DNA of 47,456 nt from Planctomycetota bacterium (GCA_016794035.1 JAEUHS010000097.1:1-47456); one strand, 5' to 3'. Counted from the stretch's first letter, positions 26,194 to 35,628 are shown. Notes: generated from the sequence alone by a model not told the origin. Numbers and translations: made by a program.

Positions 26194-28275
26194 ATGAACG
26201 GTCCTTCGCTGCCGCTGCGTTCTCTGTTGCTCTGCCTGCCGCTCGGTCTCGCCGCCTGTGGCGGGGGCGGTGGCGGTTCGCCGGCGCCCGCGTCGCTCGC
26301 CGGCACGCTGCGGGTGCCCGCGGTCGCGCCGGCGCTGCTGGTCAGCGACGAAGAGGCGCTGCAGCCGATGCGTGCCGGCGAGGTCGTCGTCTGGCTGGAG
26401 CCGGGCGCGGCGCCGCCCGATCTGACGGCCGACGGGCTCGACCTGCTGCGCGCCCCGGGCGGGCCGATCGCGATCTACCGGCCGCGCAGCACGCTGACGA
26501 AGTACACGCTGGCGCAGGGCGCATCGCTCGCCGACAGCTGCGAACGCGCGACCTGTCTCGCGGCGCTCTCGCTGGCCGGCAAACCCGGCGTGCGCTGCGC
26601 GCAGCCGAACTACCTGCTGCAGCCCTGCGTGCTGCCGAACGACATGTTCTTCGACAAGCAGTGGCACTACCCGCAGATCAACCTGCCGCAGACGTGGGAC
26701 ATCACGCAGGGTTCGGCCAACGTGATCGTCGCGGTGCTCGACACCGGCATCGTCTCGGGGCATCCCGACTTCGCCGGCCGGCTGATCGCGGGCTTCGACA
26801 TGATCAGCAGCGCGGCGGCGGCGCGCGACGGCAACGGCCGCGACAGCAACCCGGAGGACGTCGGCGATCTCGCGACGCCCCAGGGCAGCAGCTTCCACGG
26901 CACGCACGTCGCGGGCACGATCGGCGCCAACGGCAACGACGGCCAGGGCGTCGCCGGCATCGACTGGAACTGCAAGATCATGCCGGTGCGCGTGCTCGGC
27001 CAGGGCGGCGGCAGCATCGACGACATCGCCACCGGCATCCTGTTCGCGGCGCGGCTGGCGAACGGCAGCGGTCAGCTGCCGGCGCAGCGCGCCGACATCA
27101 TCAACATGAGTCTCGGCGGTCCCGGCCTGAACCCGGTGCTGCAGCAGGCCTGTGACGCGGCGGCGGCCGCCGGCGTGCTGCTGGTCGCCGCGGCGGGCAA
27201 CGACAACACCGGCACGCCCGGCTCGCCGGCGGCGTTCGACTCGGTGCTGTCGGTCGGTGCGGTCGACCTGGTGAAGGCGCGCGCGCCGTACTCGAACTTC
27301 AGCACGACGATCGACCTGTGGGCGCCCGGCGGCGACATGAGCGCCGATCGCAACGGCGACGGGTTCCCCGACGGCGTGTTGTCGTGCGCCGCGGACGACC
27401 AGGGCCAGTTGTTCTTCAAGTTCGAGAACGGCACCTCGATGGCGAGCCCGCACGTCGCCGGCGTCGCGGCGCTGGTCAAGGCCGCCAACCCGGCGCTGAC
27501 GGCGGCGCAGATCCGCACGCTCCTGATCAACACGAGCCAGCCCGGCAGCGGGCTGCCGAACGGCGGCCGCATCGTCGATGCGTTGGCGGCCGTGCAGGCG
27601 GCGGGCGGCGCGCCGCCGACGCAGCCGCTGCTGGTGGCGACGCCCACCGCCGTCGACTTCGGCACCGCGGGCACCAGCGCGACGGTGACGCTCGAGAACC
27701 GCGGCACCGGCAACCTCGTGTTCCAGGCCGCGACGGCGCCCGCGGCGCCGTGGCTCAGCTTCTCCTCCACCGATGCGACGCCCGCCAACGGCATCGACGA
27801 CGACGAGTTCGGCTTCTTCGTCGACCGCACGGGCCTGGCGAACGGCGTGTTCCAGACCGTGGTGACGCTGAACTTCCTCGACGGCGCGACGCCGGTCACC
27901 ATCGACATCGCGATCCGCTTCCAGGTCGGTGCCTCCACGGTCAGCACCGACACGGTGTTCGTGCTGCTGGTCGACCCGATCACGCTGGCGACCAGGTTCC
28001 AGGCCGACACCGCCGCGGGCGCCAACTTCCGGTTCTCGTTCGCCGGCGTGCCGGTCGGCGACTACATCCTGGTCGCCGGCACCGACCGCGACGACGACGA
28101 CCTGCTCGGCGACGCCGGCGAGCTGTTCGGCGCCTGGCCGAACCTCGACGCGCCGCTGATCCTGACCCTGACCGGCGGCGAGAACCTGGCTTCGCTCGAC
28201 TTCGGCCTGCAGGAACTCGCGACCGTGCAGTCGGTCGCGGCGGCCGGCGCCGCGACCTATCGGAGGTTGCACTGA
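26194..28275 (+). CDS. Subtilisin-like (S8) serine peptidase, lipoprotein
   Basis: 693 residues from ATG 26194. The lipobox LGLAAC puts Cys22 at the start of the mature protein, followed by a Gly/Ser-rich tether, so it is probably anchored in the envelope. The S8 triad is Asp183 in VAVLDTGIV, His235 in FHGTHVAGTIG and Ser415 in NGTSMASPHVAG, with oxyanion Asn336 in AAAGND. A pro-region of about 130 residues precedes the domain. C-terminal to the peptidase (from about residue 475) are two beta-sandwich-like regions: PTAVDFGTAGTSATVTLENRGTGNLVF and a later FSFAGVPVGDYILVAGTDRDDDDLLGDAGE. The latter has an Asp-rich calcium-type turn. It overlaps the next small gene by one base. Substrate unknown. 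Confidence 0.93.
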   Translation: MNGPSLPLRSLLLCLPLGLAACGGGGGGSPAPASLAGTLRVPAVAPALLVSDEEALQPMRAGEVVVWLEPGAAPPDLTADGLDLLRAPGGPIAIYRPRSTLTKYTLAQGASLADSCERATCLAALSLAGKPGVRCAQPNYLLQPCVLPNDMFFDKQWHYPQINLPQTWDITQGSANVIVAVLDTGIVSGHPDFAGRLIAGFDMISSAAAARDGNGRDSNPEDVGDLATPQGSSFHGTHVAGTIGANGNDGQGVAGIDWNCKIMPVRVLGQGGGSIDDIATGILFAARLANGSGQLPAQRADIINMSLGGPGLNPVLQQACDAAAAAGVLLVAAAGNDNTGTPGSPAAFDSVLSVGAVDLVKARAPYSNFSTTIDLWAPGGDMSADRNGDGFPDGVLSCAADDQGQLFFKFENGTSMASPHVAGVAALVKAANPALTAAQIRTLLINTSQPGSGLPNGGRIVDALAAVQAAGGAPPTQPLLVATPTAVDFGTAGTSATVTLENRGTGNLVFQAATAPAAPWLSFSSTDATPANGIDDDEFGFFVDRTGLANGVFQTVVTLNFLDGATPVTIDIAIRFQVGASTVSTDTVFVLLVDPITLATRFQADTAAGANFRFSFAGVPVGDYILVAGTDRDDDDLLGDAGELFGAWPNLDAPLILTLTGGENLASLDFGLQELATVQSVAAAGAATYRRLH

Positions 28276-28673
28276 TGCGCCGGTCGTCGATCGCGGCGAT
28301 GCTGCTCGCCGCCGCCTGCGCCTGCGGTGACCCGGTGATGCGAGAACCACAACCCGACTGGTCCGGTCCGCCGCTGGCGGTCACGAGCCGCGCCGATCGC
28401 GGCCTGCAGCTCGAACTGCTGGCGCCGACCGCGGGCCATTCGTTCGAACTGCGCGCCGTGGTGCAGGCCGACGGCACGGCCGACGTGCAGACGGTGCATC
28501 GCACGCCGGGCGCGGCGTTCACCGCACAGGTGATCACGCCCCTGCCGCTGCTCGTGCCGCCGGACCGGCTCGCCGACTGCCGGCGGATCCGCGTCTGGGT
28601 CACCACGCTGCACGGCGCCGACGACGTGCGCGAGCCGGCCGCGCAGCTGGCGTTCGTGCTGCGGCGGCCGTGA
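28275..28673 (+). CDS. Small predicted lipoprotein of unknown function
   Basis: 132 residues. The ATG shares one base with the peptidase stop and has a good SD (GGAGG, 28262-28266). The N-terminus MRRSSIAAMLLAAACAC gives a lipobox-like LAAACAC (Cys15 or Cys17). The mature part (LQLELLAPTAGHSFELRAVVQADGTADVQTVHRTPG) is beta-rich and short. Translational coupling to the S8 peptidase suggests it may be a partner, chaperone or inhibitor acting in the same compartment, but no inhibitor family was recognised. Confidence 0.75.
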   Translation: MRRSSIAAMLLAAACACGDPVMREPQPDWSGPPLAVTSRADRGLQLELLAPTAGHSFELRAVVQADGTADVQTVHRTPGAAFTAQVITPLPLLVPPDRLADCRRIRVWVTTLHGADDVREPAAQLAFVLRRP

Positions 28674-28675
28674 CC

Positions 28676-29137
28676 TCAGAGCGGGTCGCTGGCGCGCAAC
28701 TCGGCCAGGAACGCGTCCTTCCAGTGGTAACCGTCGAGCAGCGTCGGGTCGTCGTCGCCGAGGATGCGGCGCGCGACGTAGAGCGCCTCGATCGACGCCA
28801 GCCCGGCCGCCGGATCGTCGAAGACCTTGCTGATGCGCGGATAGGCGGTGTGCAGGCGTCCGGGGATCGAGCGCGGCACCGGCTCGCCGCGCAGGCACGC
28901 GAGCAGCTGCGGCAGCCAGCGCCAGGTCGAGTCCAACAGCAGCAGCGGTCGGCCGGCGTCGGCGGGCGACAGCGGTGGCGCGTCGACGGCGAGCAGCGTG
29001 AAGCCCGTCGCGTCGAACTCGAAGCCCTCGCGCTGGCGCAGGAACGTCATCTCCGGCCGCGCGTGCAGGAACCGCAGCGAGCACTTGCGGATCTTCTCCT
29101 TGTGGTGGCGGATCACCGTGGTCGGCACCGGCGTCAC
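28676..29137 (-). CDS. Tsr3/DTW (SPOUT-like aminocarboxypropyltransferase superfamily)-like protein
   Basis: 153 residues from GTG 29137. The visible pattern is RHHKEKIRKCSLRFLHARPEMTF at the start, then LLLLDSTWRWLPQLL (the D-x-T-W motif), RSIPGRLHTAYPRISKV, and GLASIEALYVARRIL..YHWKDAFLAEL. These correspond in order to the RKCS-type opening, the DxTW/D-C-SW motif and the 'LS..EALA...YI' block of Tsr3 and DTW-domain enzymes. Those enzymes transfer the 3-amino-3-carboxypropyl group of SAM onto rRNA or tRNA. Here the rRNA or tRNA target is unknown. The GTG overlaps the stop of the heptosyltransferase-type gene by 4 bases. Assignment by pattern only; I hold it at moderate confidence. Confidence 0.68.
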   Translation of the reverse strand: MTPVPTTVIRHHKEKIRKCSLRFLHARPEMTFLRQREGFEFDATGFTLLAVDAPPLSPADAGRPLLLLDSTWRWLPQLLACLRGEPVPRSIPGRLHTAYPRISKVFDDPAAGLASIEALYVARRILGDDDPTLLDGYHWKDAFLAELRASDPL

Positions 29138-30204
29138 GTCGTCACCACCGCGTCGAGCTGACGCCGCACCGCCGCTTCGACCTCGGTCACCGCGATGCCG
29201 AGCACGCACTGCGGCGTGACGCAGGTGCGGCGGCGGCACGGTCGGCACGGCACGTCGTGGAACAGCACCTCGTGCCGCACGGCGCCGTGGGCGCGCGGGC
29301 CGTAGCGCCGCGGGTCCTTGGGGCCGAACAGCGCGACGCAGCGCGCGCCGGCGGCTGCGGCGAGATGCAGCGGGCCGGTGTCGGCGGCGACGACGACCTG
29401 GCACTCGGCCAGCACGCCGGCCATGCCGAGCAGGCCCAGCGCGCCGCCGTCGATGGCGCGGCTGCCGGGCGCCGCCGCGAGCACCGGTGCCGCGAGGTCG
29501 CGTTCGCCCGGGCCGTAGCCGACCAGCACGCCGATGCCGCGTGCGGTGAGGCGCCGCGCGAGGTCCGCGAAGTGCGACACCGGCCAGCGCTTGAACTCGG
29601 CGAACGCCGACGTGCCGGGGTGCAGCAGCACCCGCGGCGCGGGCACGCCGGCCAGCAGGTTCGGCGGCGGCGCGATCAGCGGCAGCGCCGGCGCCGCCGC
29701 GGCGCCGGACAGGCCGATCGCCCGCAGCAGGTGATGGCCGATGTCGGCGCGATGCGGCACCGGGTCGGGCATCGGCACCACCAGGTCGTAGGCGCGGGCC
29801 GCACCCTCGCGGGAGGCCGGCGCCGCCGGACCGACGCGGCTGCCGGCGCGCGCCCACCACGCATGGGCGGCGCTCTTCAGGATGCCGTGCACGTCGAGCA
29901 CCACGTCGTAGCGGACGCGGCGCAGCGCCAGCACGCTGCCGGGGATCGCCAGGCGTCGTCGACGCGGATACACCAGCACGCGATCGAGCTGCGGGTGGCC
30001 GTCGAGCAGCGTGCGGAACCGGTCTTCGACCAGGAAGTCGATGCGCACGTCGGGTCGTTCGTGGTGCAGCGCCGCGACGGTCTCGAGCGCGAACAGCACG
30101 TCGCCGAGCGCCGACAGGCGGATCACCAGCGCGCGGCCGTTGCGCGGCAGCAGCCGTTCGCCCGGCAGTGGCGTCGCCGTGGAGTCGGGGGTCGCGTGCG
30201 GCAT
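29134..30204 (-). CDS. Glycosyltransferase family 9 (heptosyltransferase-type)
   Basis: 356 residues. GT9 enzymes transfer heptose from ADP-heptose to the LPS inner core at the cytoplasmic face. RLSALGDVLFALETVAAL (29-46) is the N-terminal GT9 motif, and AADTGPLHLAAAAGA (D275) with ALFGPKDPRRYGP is the nucleotide-sugar-binding part. A four-cysteine cluster near the C-terminus (C320, C323, C328, C333) follows the PC-PC...C....C pattern common in this family. The ATG at 30204 is divergent from the KdkA-like gene across 78 bases, and the pair could share a promoter region, which fits a joint role in LPS core assembly. Acceptor sugar unknown. Confidence 0.9.
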   Translation of the reverse strand: MPHATPDSTATPLPGERLLPRNGRALVIRLSALGDVLFALETVAALHHERPDVRIDFLVEDRFRTLLDGHPQLDRVLVYPRRRRLAIPGSVLALRRVRYDVVLDVHGILKSAAHAWWARAGSRVGPAAPASREGAARAYDLVVPMPDPVPHRADIGHHLLRAIGLSGAAAAPALPLIAPPPNLLAGVPAPRVLLHPGTSAFAEFKRWPVSHFADLARRLTARGIGVLVGYGPGERDLAAPVLAAAPGSRAIDGGALGLLGMAGVLAECQVVVAADTGPLHLAAAAGARCVALFGPKDPRRYGPRAHGAVRHEVLFHDVPCRPCRRRTCVTPQCVLGIAVTEVEAAVRRQLDAVVTT

Positions 30205-30282
30205 CGGCGGTCGCTGCGAGCATTCTGCATCGTGCGTCGCAGTTCCAGTGCGATGTCGTGGGGCGAGCGGGGGAGCCTGCCT

Positions 30283-31086
30283 ATGATGGCCGCCGTGACG
30301 TTTCAGGACGCGTTCACCGAAGTGCGTGCGCCCGGGGCCGTCGGCTGGTTGCGGCAGGACCTCGCCGCGGCCGGCATGGACGCGTTCTGGGCGCCGCTCG
30401 AAGCGATGGCAGGGGCCAAGGGGCGCGGCGGTGTCGGCCTGTTGCGGGTCGGCGGCGTCGACTTGGTCGTGCGGCCCTACCGGCGCGGCGGCGCGTTCGG
30501 TCGGCTGCTGGCGGACCGCTACTCGGGGCCGGCGCGCGCGCGCCGCGAACTCGAACTGCTGCACGGCCTGCGCGACGATGGCGTGCCGGTCGTGGTGCCG
30601 GTGGCGGCGCTGGCGAGGCGCCATCGCGCGTTCTGGCGGTTGCGGCTGTGCACCGAACGGCTCACCGAGGCGCTGCCGGTGCCGGCGTTCCTCGCTGCGG
30701 TGCCGCATGCCCGCCGCCACGTGGCCGAAGCCGTCGGAGTCGTGCTGCGGCTCGCGTTCGCCGCCGGCCTCGTGCATCCGGATCTGCATCCGGACAACGT
30801 GCTGTGCCGCGTCCAGGGCGACAAGGTGCGGGCCGTGCTGGTCGATCTCGATCGTGCCCGGCGCGGACCGGCGGTGGGCGAGCGCGCGCGCGACGACATG
30901 CTGGCGCGCATGCAGCGCTACGTCGTGCGCCACCGCGCGCGCCTGCCGGCGGTGCCGAGCCGGGCCGAGACGATGCGTTTCCTGCGCGCGCTCGGCCTCG
31001 AGCGCGACGCGCGCCACGACACCTGGCGACGGGTCCAGGCGAAGGTGCGCCGGGCGCTCGCTCGCCGCGCCTGGTTGCCGCGCTGA
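30283..31086 (+). CDS. KdkA/InaA-type LPS core sugar kinase
   Basis: 267 residues. The protein-kinase-like fold of the WaaP/KdkA group is recognised from VRPYRRGGAFGRLLADRY (35-80 region), HPDLHPDNVL (catalytic Asp167) and VDLDRARRG (DFG-equivalent 188-190). KdkA phosphorylates Kdo in lipid A-core, and WaaP phosphorylates heptose; which one this is cannot be resolved. GGAG stands seven bases before the ATG at 30283, with another in-frame ATG directly after. Divergent to the GT9 gene, which supports an LPS core role. Confidence 0.82.
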   Translation: MMAAVTFQDAFTEVRAPGAVGWLRQDLAAAGMDAFWAPLEAMAGAKGRGGVGLLRVGGVDLVVRPYRRGGAFGRLLADRYSGPARARRELELLHGLRDDGVPVVVPVAALARRHRAFWRLRLCTERLTEALPVPAFLAAVPHARRHVAEAVGVVLRLAFAAGLVHPDLHPDNVLCRVQGDKVRAVLVDLDRARRGPAVGERARDDMLARMQRYVVRHRARLPAVPSRAETMRFLRALGLERDARHDTWRRVQAKVRRALARRAWLPR

Positions 31087-31114
31087 TCGTCGCGGCGACG
31101 ATGCGCCAGCTCGA

Positions 31115-34100
31115 TCAGTGATCGCGCTGGTCGAGTGGCGTCTGTCCGTAGTTGACGAGCATCAGCGAATAGCCGCTGGGGGTCAGCGTCGACACGCCGA
31201 GGTCGCGGAACGTGTCGCCGTCGAGATCGCCGAGGTCGACCAGCGAGAAACCCCACAGCCGCACCTGCGAAGTTCCCGCCATCGTCTGCATCGGCTTGCC
31301 CGTCTCGGTGTCGAAGACGCGCACGTAGCCGGTGCCGGCCGCGCCGCCTTCACGGGCGCTGATCGCCAGCGCCGGGGCGTTCGGCGGCCGGTACCAGGGC
31401 ATCCTGCACAGGACGCTGCCGAAGCCATCGCCGTCGCGGTCGCCGCGCAGTTCGTAGAGCGTGCGGCCGGTGCGACCGCTGAGGATGTGTACGGTCCCCG
31501 GCTGCCGACCCGCGCTGCTGCGCCCTGGCGCCGCAATGCCGATGTCGGCGAGGCCGTCGCCGTCGATGTCGCCCAGACCCGTCACGTTGGCGCCGAAGTC
31601 CGCCTCGGTGTCGTCTTCGCCGAAGCTGGCCAGCAGGGAGCCGTTGCGGCCGTCGTACACGGACACGACGCCGGCCGCGCGGCCGAAGTTGCCGCCGACG
31701 AGCAGGTCGTCGACGCCGTCTCCGTTGACGTCGCCGGCGTTCGCCACGGCGCCGCCGAACCAGACGCCGTTCTGTTCGGCGGTGACGTCGTAGATCGGCC
31801 GGCCGGTGCGGCCGGAGCAGACGACGGCGCGGCCTCGTTCCTGGCCGTGCAGGCGCATCGGCGGAACGCCGACCACGAAGTCGTCGGCGCCGTCGCCGTC
31901 GAGGTCGCCCAGGTTCGCCAGGGCGGTGCCGAAGCTGCGCGTGTCGTCCTCGATCTCCCAGATCACCGCGCCGGTGCGGCCGGAACGCAGGCTGACGCTG
32001 GCCCTGGCGGGACCGCTCAGGGGCTGCAAGGGTGCGCCGATCAGCAGGTCGTTGGAGAGGTCGCCGTCGATGTCGTCGAGGGCGACGACCGCGCGCGCGA
32101 ACGCGACACTCTCTTCGCTGTCCCAGGTCCGCTGCAGGCTGCCGTCACCGAGGTTGCGCAGATCCAGGTAGCCGCCGCTCGTAGCGCCGAACGGCGGCGC
32201 CGTCACGCAGAGCTCCTCGAGGCTGTCGCCGTTGAGGTCGCCGACCCGCACCACCTGGTAGCCGTACACGTAGGTGAGGTCCGTCAGGGTCTTGGCGAAC
32301 AGGTGGTCCAACTTGACGGTGACCATGCGGTTGCCGAGCGCCTGCTGGTAGGGCAGCACGAGCGGGCCGAGCCAGCGCGTGGCCGCGTCGAAGTTCGCCG
32401 GCAGTCCCAGCACCAACAGGCCGTAGGCGGGCCAGGTGACCACCGTCGCCAGACTCGGCAGTTCGAGCAGGGTGTGCCACGTGGCCCGGATCGCGGCGGC
32501 GACCGGGCGTTGGTCGATGCGCGACCCGGTCGTCATGCTGCGGTCGAAGACCTGCAGCGTACGCAGGGCCTGTTCGATGCCCTTGATCTGCGACGGGCGC
32601 AGCCAGGTGGCCAGCGGGGTCAGGTCGTCGGCGCCGACGGCGCCCGGCAGCAGGCCGACGGTCGCGCACAGCTCCTTGTGCAGCGCGTGCAGCCCGCCGA
32701 TGCGCAGTACATCGACCAGGTGCGAGGCGGCGCCGTGCGGCAGCCGCGACAGGTCCTGTTGCATCACGTGGCGAGCGACGTCGAGGTAGTCGAACAGGTG
32801 ATGCTGTTTGAGCGCCAGCCGCGCGAGCTGCAGCCGCGGCTGGGCGAGGCCCGGCCAACGCCGGAGTGTGTCGCGGTAGATGCTCTGGGCCAGGCGCACG
32901 GCGCCCTGCCGCAGGGCGAGGGCCGCCTGCCGTTGCACCGGCTCCGGGTCGGTCGCGTCGGCCTTCTGCAGTTCGACGTAGCCCCGCCACGCCGCCTCGT
33001 AGTCGCCTCGCGCGGCGAGGATGTCCGTCTCGAGGCGCTTGCGCTGGGCGTGGGCGATGCTGCTGCCGCTGGTGTCCGGCACCGCGCGCAGCCACTGCTC
33101 GCCGAGTTCGAGGTCGTTCGCGAGGATCGCGGACTCCGCCATCGCGAAGGCGAGCGCCGTCGAGCGTGGAAACGCGCGCACGGCCTGGAACAGGCGCGGC
33201 AACGCCCGGTCGTGGCTGCCCTGCGCCGTCATCTGCAACGACAGGCAGGCGTCGCGGAAGGTCTGGTCGCTGGGCGGCAGCGCGGCGTCTTCCCAGCATC
33301 GTTCGCTGGCGTCGTGGTCGTTGCGCAGGAACGCGAACAGGCCGGCGGTGAAACGATCGCACGCCGTCGCGTCGGCGAGCAGGTTCCAGCCCGCGTCGTC
33401 GACGACCTCGCCGATGGCGGCCTGCTGCACCAGCGCGGCCGTCAGCGGCGGCAGGTCGCCGACCTCGGCGCGATCGGCCGCCACCTGGGCATCGGCCAGC
33501 GCCTCGCCGTGCAGCAACCGCGTGACCGCACGGACGACGGCGCGTTCGACCACCAGATCGCGATCGTCCGGCGTCGCCTCCAGGGCGCGGTCGTAGTGGC
33601 GCAGCGCCTGCTCGAGTTCCGCCAGCTGGGCGTCCCGCACCGACGACATCCGCAGCGTCTGCTGCGCCGCGCCCTGGCGCGCGGGTGACCACGACGAGTA
33701 CAGGTTCTCGGGGCAGAGCAGGCCCGAGCGCGCCTCCTGGCGTTCGCGATCGGCGAGTGCGATCGCCGCGGTCCTTGCCCGCGCGTGCGCGAGCACGGGC
33801 CAGGTCACGGCCGCGACCAGCACCGCGCCCCCGGCTGCCGCCATTGCCAGCTTCTGGTGCCGGCGCACGAACTTCCACGCGCGGCGCAGCGGGGCCACCG
33901 GCTGCGCCTTGATCGGCTGCAGGGACAGCAGTCGCTCGAGGTCGTCGGCGAGGTCGTCGGCGGTGGCGTAGCGGTGGCGGCGGTCCGTCTCCATCGCCTT
34001 GCCGATCACGACCTCGAGGTCGTGTGGCACGTGTGGTGCGCGCTTGCGCAGCGACGGCAGGCTGCCCTCTTCGATCCGCCGCAGCACCTCGTGCGTGGTC

Positions 34101-35002
34101 TTGCCGCCGAACGGCGCGTCGAGCGTCATCGCCTCGTAGAGCGTGACGCCGAGGCTGTAGACGTCGGCGCGCGCGTCGACGTCGGCGTCGCCGGAGCGCA
34201 GTCGCTCGGGCGCCGCGTAGACCGGCGTGCCGGCGAACGAGGCATGGGTGACTTCGAGGTCGTCCTCGCGCGCGAGGCCGAAGTCGGCCAACACCGGCTG
34301 GCCATTGGTGCGCAGCAGGATGTTCGACGGCTTGACGTCGCGGTGCACGAGACCGTGGCGATGCACCTCGCCCAGCGCGCGGGCGATCTTGATGCCGACC
34401 CGCACGAACCACTCGACGGTGCTGCGGGTGCCGAGCGTCTCGACGGGCAGCCCCAGCACCTCGGCGAGGCTGGTGATCGCCTGCGGCTTCGTCTTCTGCC
34501 GCAGCGCGGTCAGCAGCGTGCGCAGGTTCGGGCCGTCGACGAACTCCATCTCGAACGCCAGCATCTCGCCGTGGTCGAGGATGCGGTGCACGTGCACGAC
34601 GTGGTCGTGGCGCAGCCGCGCCAGTGCGCGCGCCTCCTCGAGGAAGCGCTGCTTGGCGTGCGGCGACATCGCCAGCGATTGCGGCAGGACCTTGATCGCG
34701 ACCTCTCGTTGCAGGTCCTGGTGCCGGGCGAGATAGACGGTGCCCATGCCGCCGTGCCCGAGTTCGCGCAGGATCTCGTAGCCGCCGAGTACCGGGCGAC
34801 CGGGTTCGCGGCGTCCGGCCACCGAGCACGCCAGCGCCCAGGTCTGCTGGATCTGGTCGCGCAGCTCCGGGCGCTGCTGCTGCAGGGCCGCGACGTCGGG
34901 GTGGCCACCGTCGAGGATCTGCTGCAGCAGCGTGTCGAACAGGTCGGCGAGGAACGCTTCGTCCTGGACGTCGACCTCGCTCGCGTCGCCGCGGTCCGTC
35001 AT
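31115..35002 (-). CDS. Transmembrane Ser/Thr protein kinase with TPR and FG-GAP repeats
   Basis: 1295 residues. After an N-terminal cap (1-70), the kinase (75-360) shows GHGGMGTVY, K104 in VAIKVL, HRDVKPSN (D222), DFG 240-242 and the APE-equivalent AAPER. The basic juxtamembrane segment LQPIKAQPVAPLRRAWKFVRRHQ precedes one TM near 386-404. A long helical region (about 430-900) has TPR-like pairs. The last 350 residues contain at least six FG-GAP/VCBS-type repeats with DxDGDG-like calcium loops (for instance LDGDGADDFVVGVP, VNGDGVDDLLVGG, IDGDGLADIGIAAPG), as in integrin alpha propellers. The ATG overlaps the sigma factor stop by 4 bases. The architecture mirrors the WD40 kinase at 10848-14483 although the sensor parts are unrelated. 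Predicted extracytoplasmic ligand or calcium sensor; inference. Confidence 0.93.
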   Translation of the reverse strand: MTDRGDASEVDVQDEAFLADLFDTLLQQILDGGHPDVAALQQQRPELRDQIQQTWALACSVAGRREPGRPVLGGYEILRELGHGGMGTVYLARHQDLQREVAIKVLPQSLAMSPHAKQRFLEEARALARLRHDHVVHVHRILDHGEMLAFEMEFVDGPNLRTLLTALRQKTKPQAITSLAEVLGLPVETLGTRSTVEWFVRVGIKIARALGEVHRHGLVHRDVKPSNILLRTNGQPVLADFGLAREDDLEVTHASFAGTPVYAAPERLRSGDADVDARADVYSLGVTLYEAMTLDAPFGGKTTHEVLRRIEEGSLPSLRKRAPHVPHDLEVVIGKAMETDRRHRYATADDLADDLERLLSLQPIKAQPVAPLRRAWKFVRRHQKLAMAAAGGAVLVAAVTWPVLAHARARTAAIALADRERQEARSGLLCPENLYSSWSPARQGAAQQTLRMSSVRDAQLAELEQALRHYDRALEATPDDRDLVVERAVVRAVTRLLHGEALADAQVAADRAEVGDLPPLTAALVQQAAIGEVVDDAGWNLLADATACDRFTAGLFAFLRNDHDASERCWEDAALPPSDQTFRDACLSLQMTAQGSHDRALPRLFQAVRAFPRSTALAFAMAESAILANDLELGEQWLRAVPDTSGSSIAHAQRKRLETDILAARGDYEAAWRGYVELQKADATDPEPVQRQAALALRQGAVRLAQSIYRDTLRRWPGLAQPRLQLARLALKQHHLFDYLDVARHVMQQDLSRLPHGAASHLVDVLRIGGLHALHKELCATVGLLPGAVGADDLTPLATWLRPSQIKGIEQALRTLQVFDRSMTTGSRIDQRPVAAAIRATWHTLLELPSLATVVTWPAYGLLVLGLPANFDAATRWLGPLVLPYQQALGNRMVTVKLDHLFAKTLTDLTYVYGYQVVRVGDLNGDSLEELCVTAPPFGATSGGYLDLRNLGDGSLQRTWDSEESVAFARAVVALDDIDGDLSNDLLIGAPLQPLSGPARASVSLRSGRTGAVIWEIEDDTRSFGTALANLGDLDGDGADDFVVGVPPMRLHGQERGRAVVCSGRTGRPIYDVTAEQNGVWFGGAVANAGDVNGDGVDDLLVGGNFGRAAGVVSVYDGRNGSLLASFGEDDTEADFGANVTGLGDIDGDGLADIGIAAPGRSSAGRQPGTVHILSGRTGRTLYELRGDRDGDGFGSVLCRMPWYRPPNAPALAISAREGGAAGTGYVRVFDTETGKPMQTMAGTSQVRLWGFSLVDLGDLDGDTFRDLGVSTLTPSGYSLMLVNYGQTPLDQRDH

Positions 35003-35628
35003 GGCGCCAGCGCGCTCTCTTCGTCGCGGCCGAGGATCTGCCGCAACCGCTGCCGGTAGCTGGTCACGCCGCGCAGCAGGCGTTCCTTGGCCGTCGACAG
35101 CGACAGCTGCAGCTGCTCGGCGACCTCGCGCATCGGCACCTCTTCGAACAGGCGCAGATGCACGACGGTGCGCAGGTCGGGCTCGAGCCCCTGCAGCGCG
35201 AGCTCCATCGCGTGCGCGCGTTCGCGGAAGCCGGCGACGCGGCTCGGTGTCGTCGAACCGGGCGGCAGCATCGACGACACCGATTCCTGTTCCGACAGCA
35301 TCGTCGAGAACGGCGCCGTGTGGTGTTCGCCGCCGCGCTTGGCCCGGCCCCACATGCGACCGGCATCGCGGACGCGGTTGCGCGCGATCGACAGCAGCCA
35401 GACGCGCCAGGTCGACAGACCGCGCCACTCGTGCTGGTCGCGATCGCGCCACGAACACCACAGCGTCTCCTGCCAGATGTCCTCGACCGACACCGTGCCG
35501 CGCAGCTTCGGCCCGAGCCAGGAGCTGATCACGACGAAGACACTGGCGACGTCCAGACTCTCGACCAGCTGACCCCATTCGGTGGGGTCGCGGTGCGGTT
35601 CGGCATTGGGTCGAGTGGCGTCGATCAT
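34999..35628 (-). CDS. ECF-type RNA polymerase sigma factor, kinase-associated
   Basis: 209 residues. Region 2 is in VSVEDIWQETLWCSWRDRDQHEWRGLSTWRVWLLSIARNRVRD and region 4 in LEPDLRTVVHLRLFEEVPMREVAEQLQLSLSTAKERLLRG. The linker (about 95-140) is long and rich in Ser/Thr/Pro. Start is the ATG at 35628. The stop overlaps the kinase start by 4 bases, the same linkage as in the first pair. The two sigma factors are not close paralogues: they differ strongly in region 2. No anti-sigma factor is visible. It presumably is controlled by the kinase. Confidence 0.91.
   Translation of the reverse strand: MIDATRPNAEPHRDPTEWGQLVESLDVASVFVVISSWLGPKLRGTVSVEDIWQETLWCSWRDRDQHEWRGLSTWRVWLLSIARNRVRDAGRMWGRAKRGGEHHTAPFSTMLSEQESVSSMLPPGSTTPSRVAGFRERAHAMELALQGLEPDLRTVVHLRLFEEVPMREVAEQLQLSLSTAKERLLRGVTSYRQRLRQILGRDEESALAP

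Noticed and set aside
29134..31086. Complete LPS core biosynthesis island
   Set aside because: Only the GT9 enzyme and the KdkA-like kinase are LPS-related here; the neighbours (Tsr3-like, sigma-kinase) are not, so no island is claimed.
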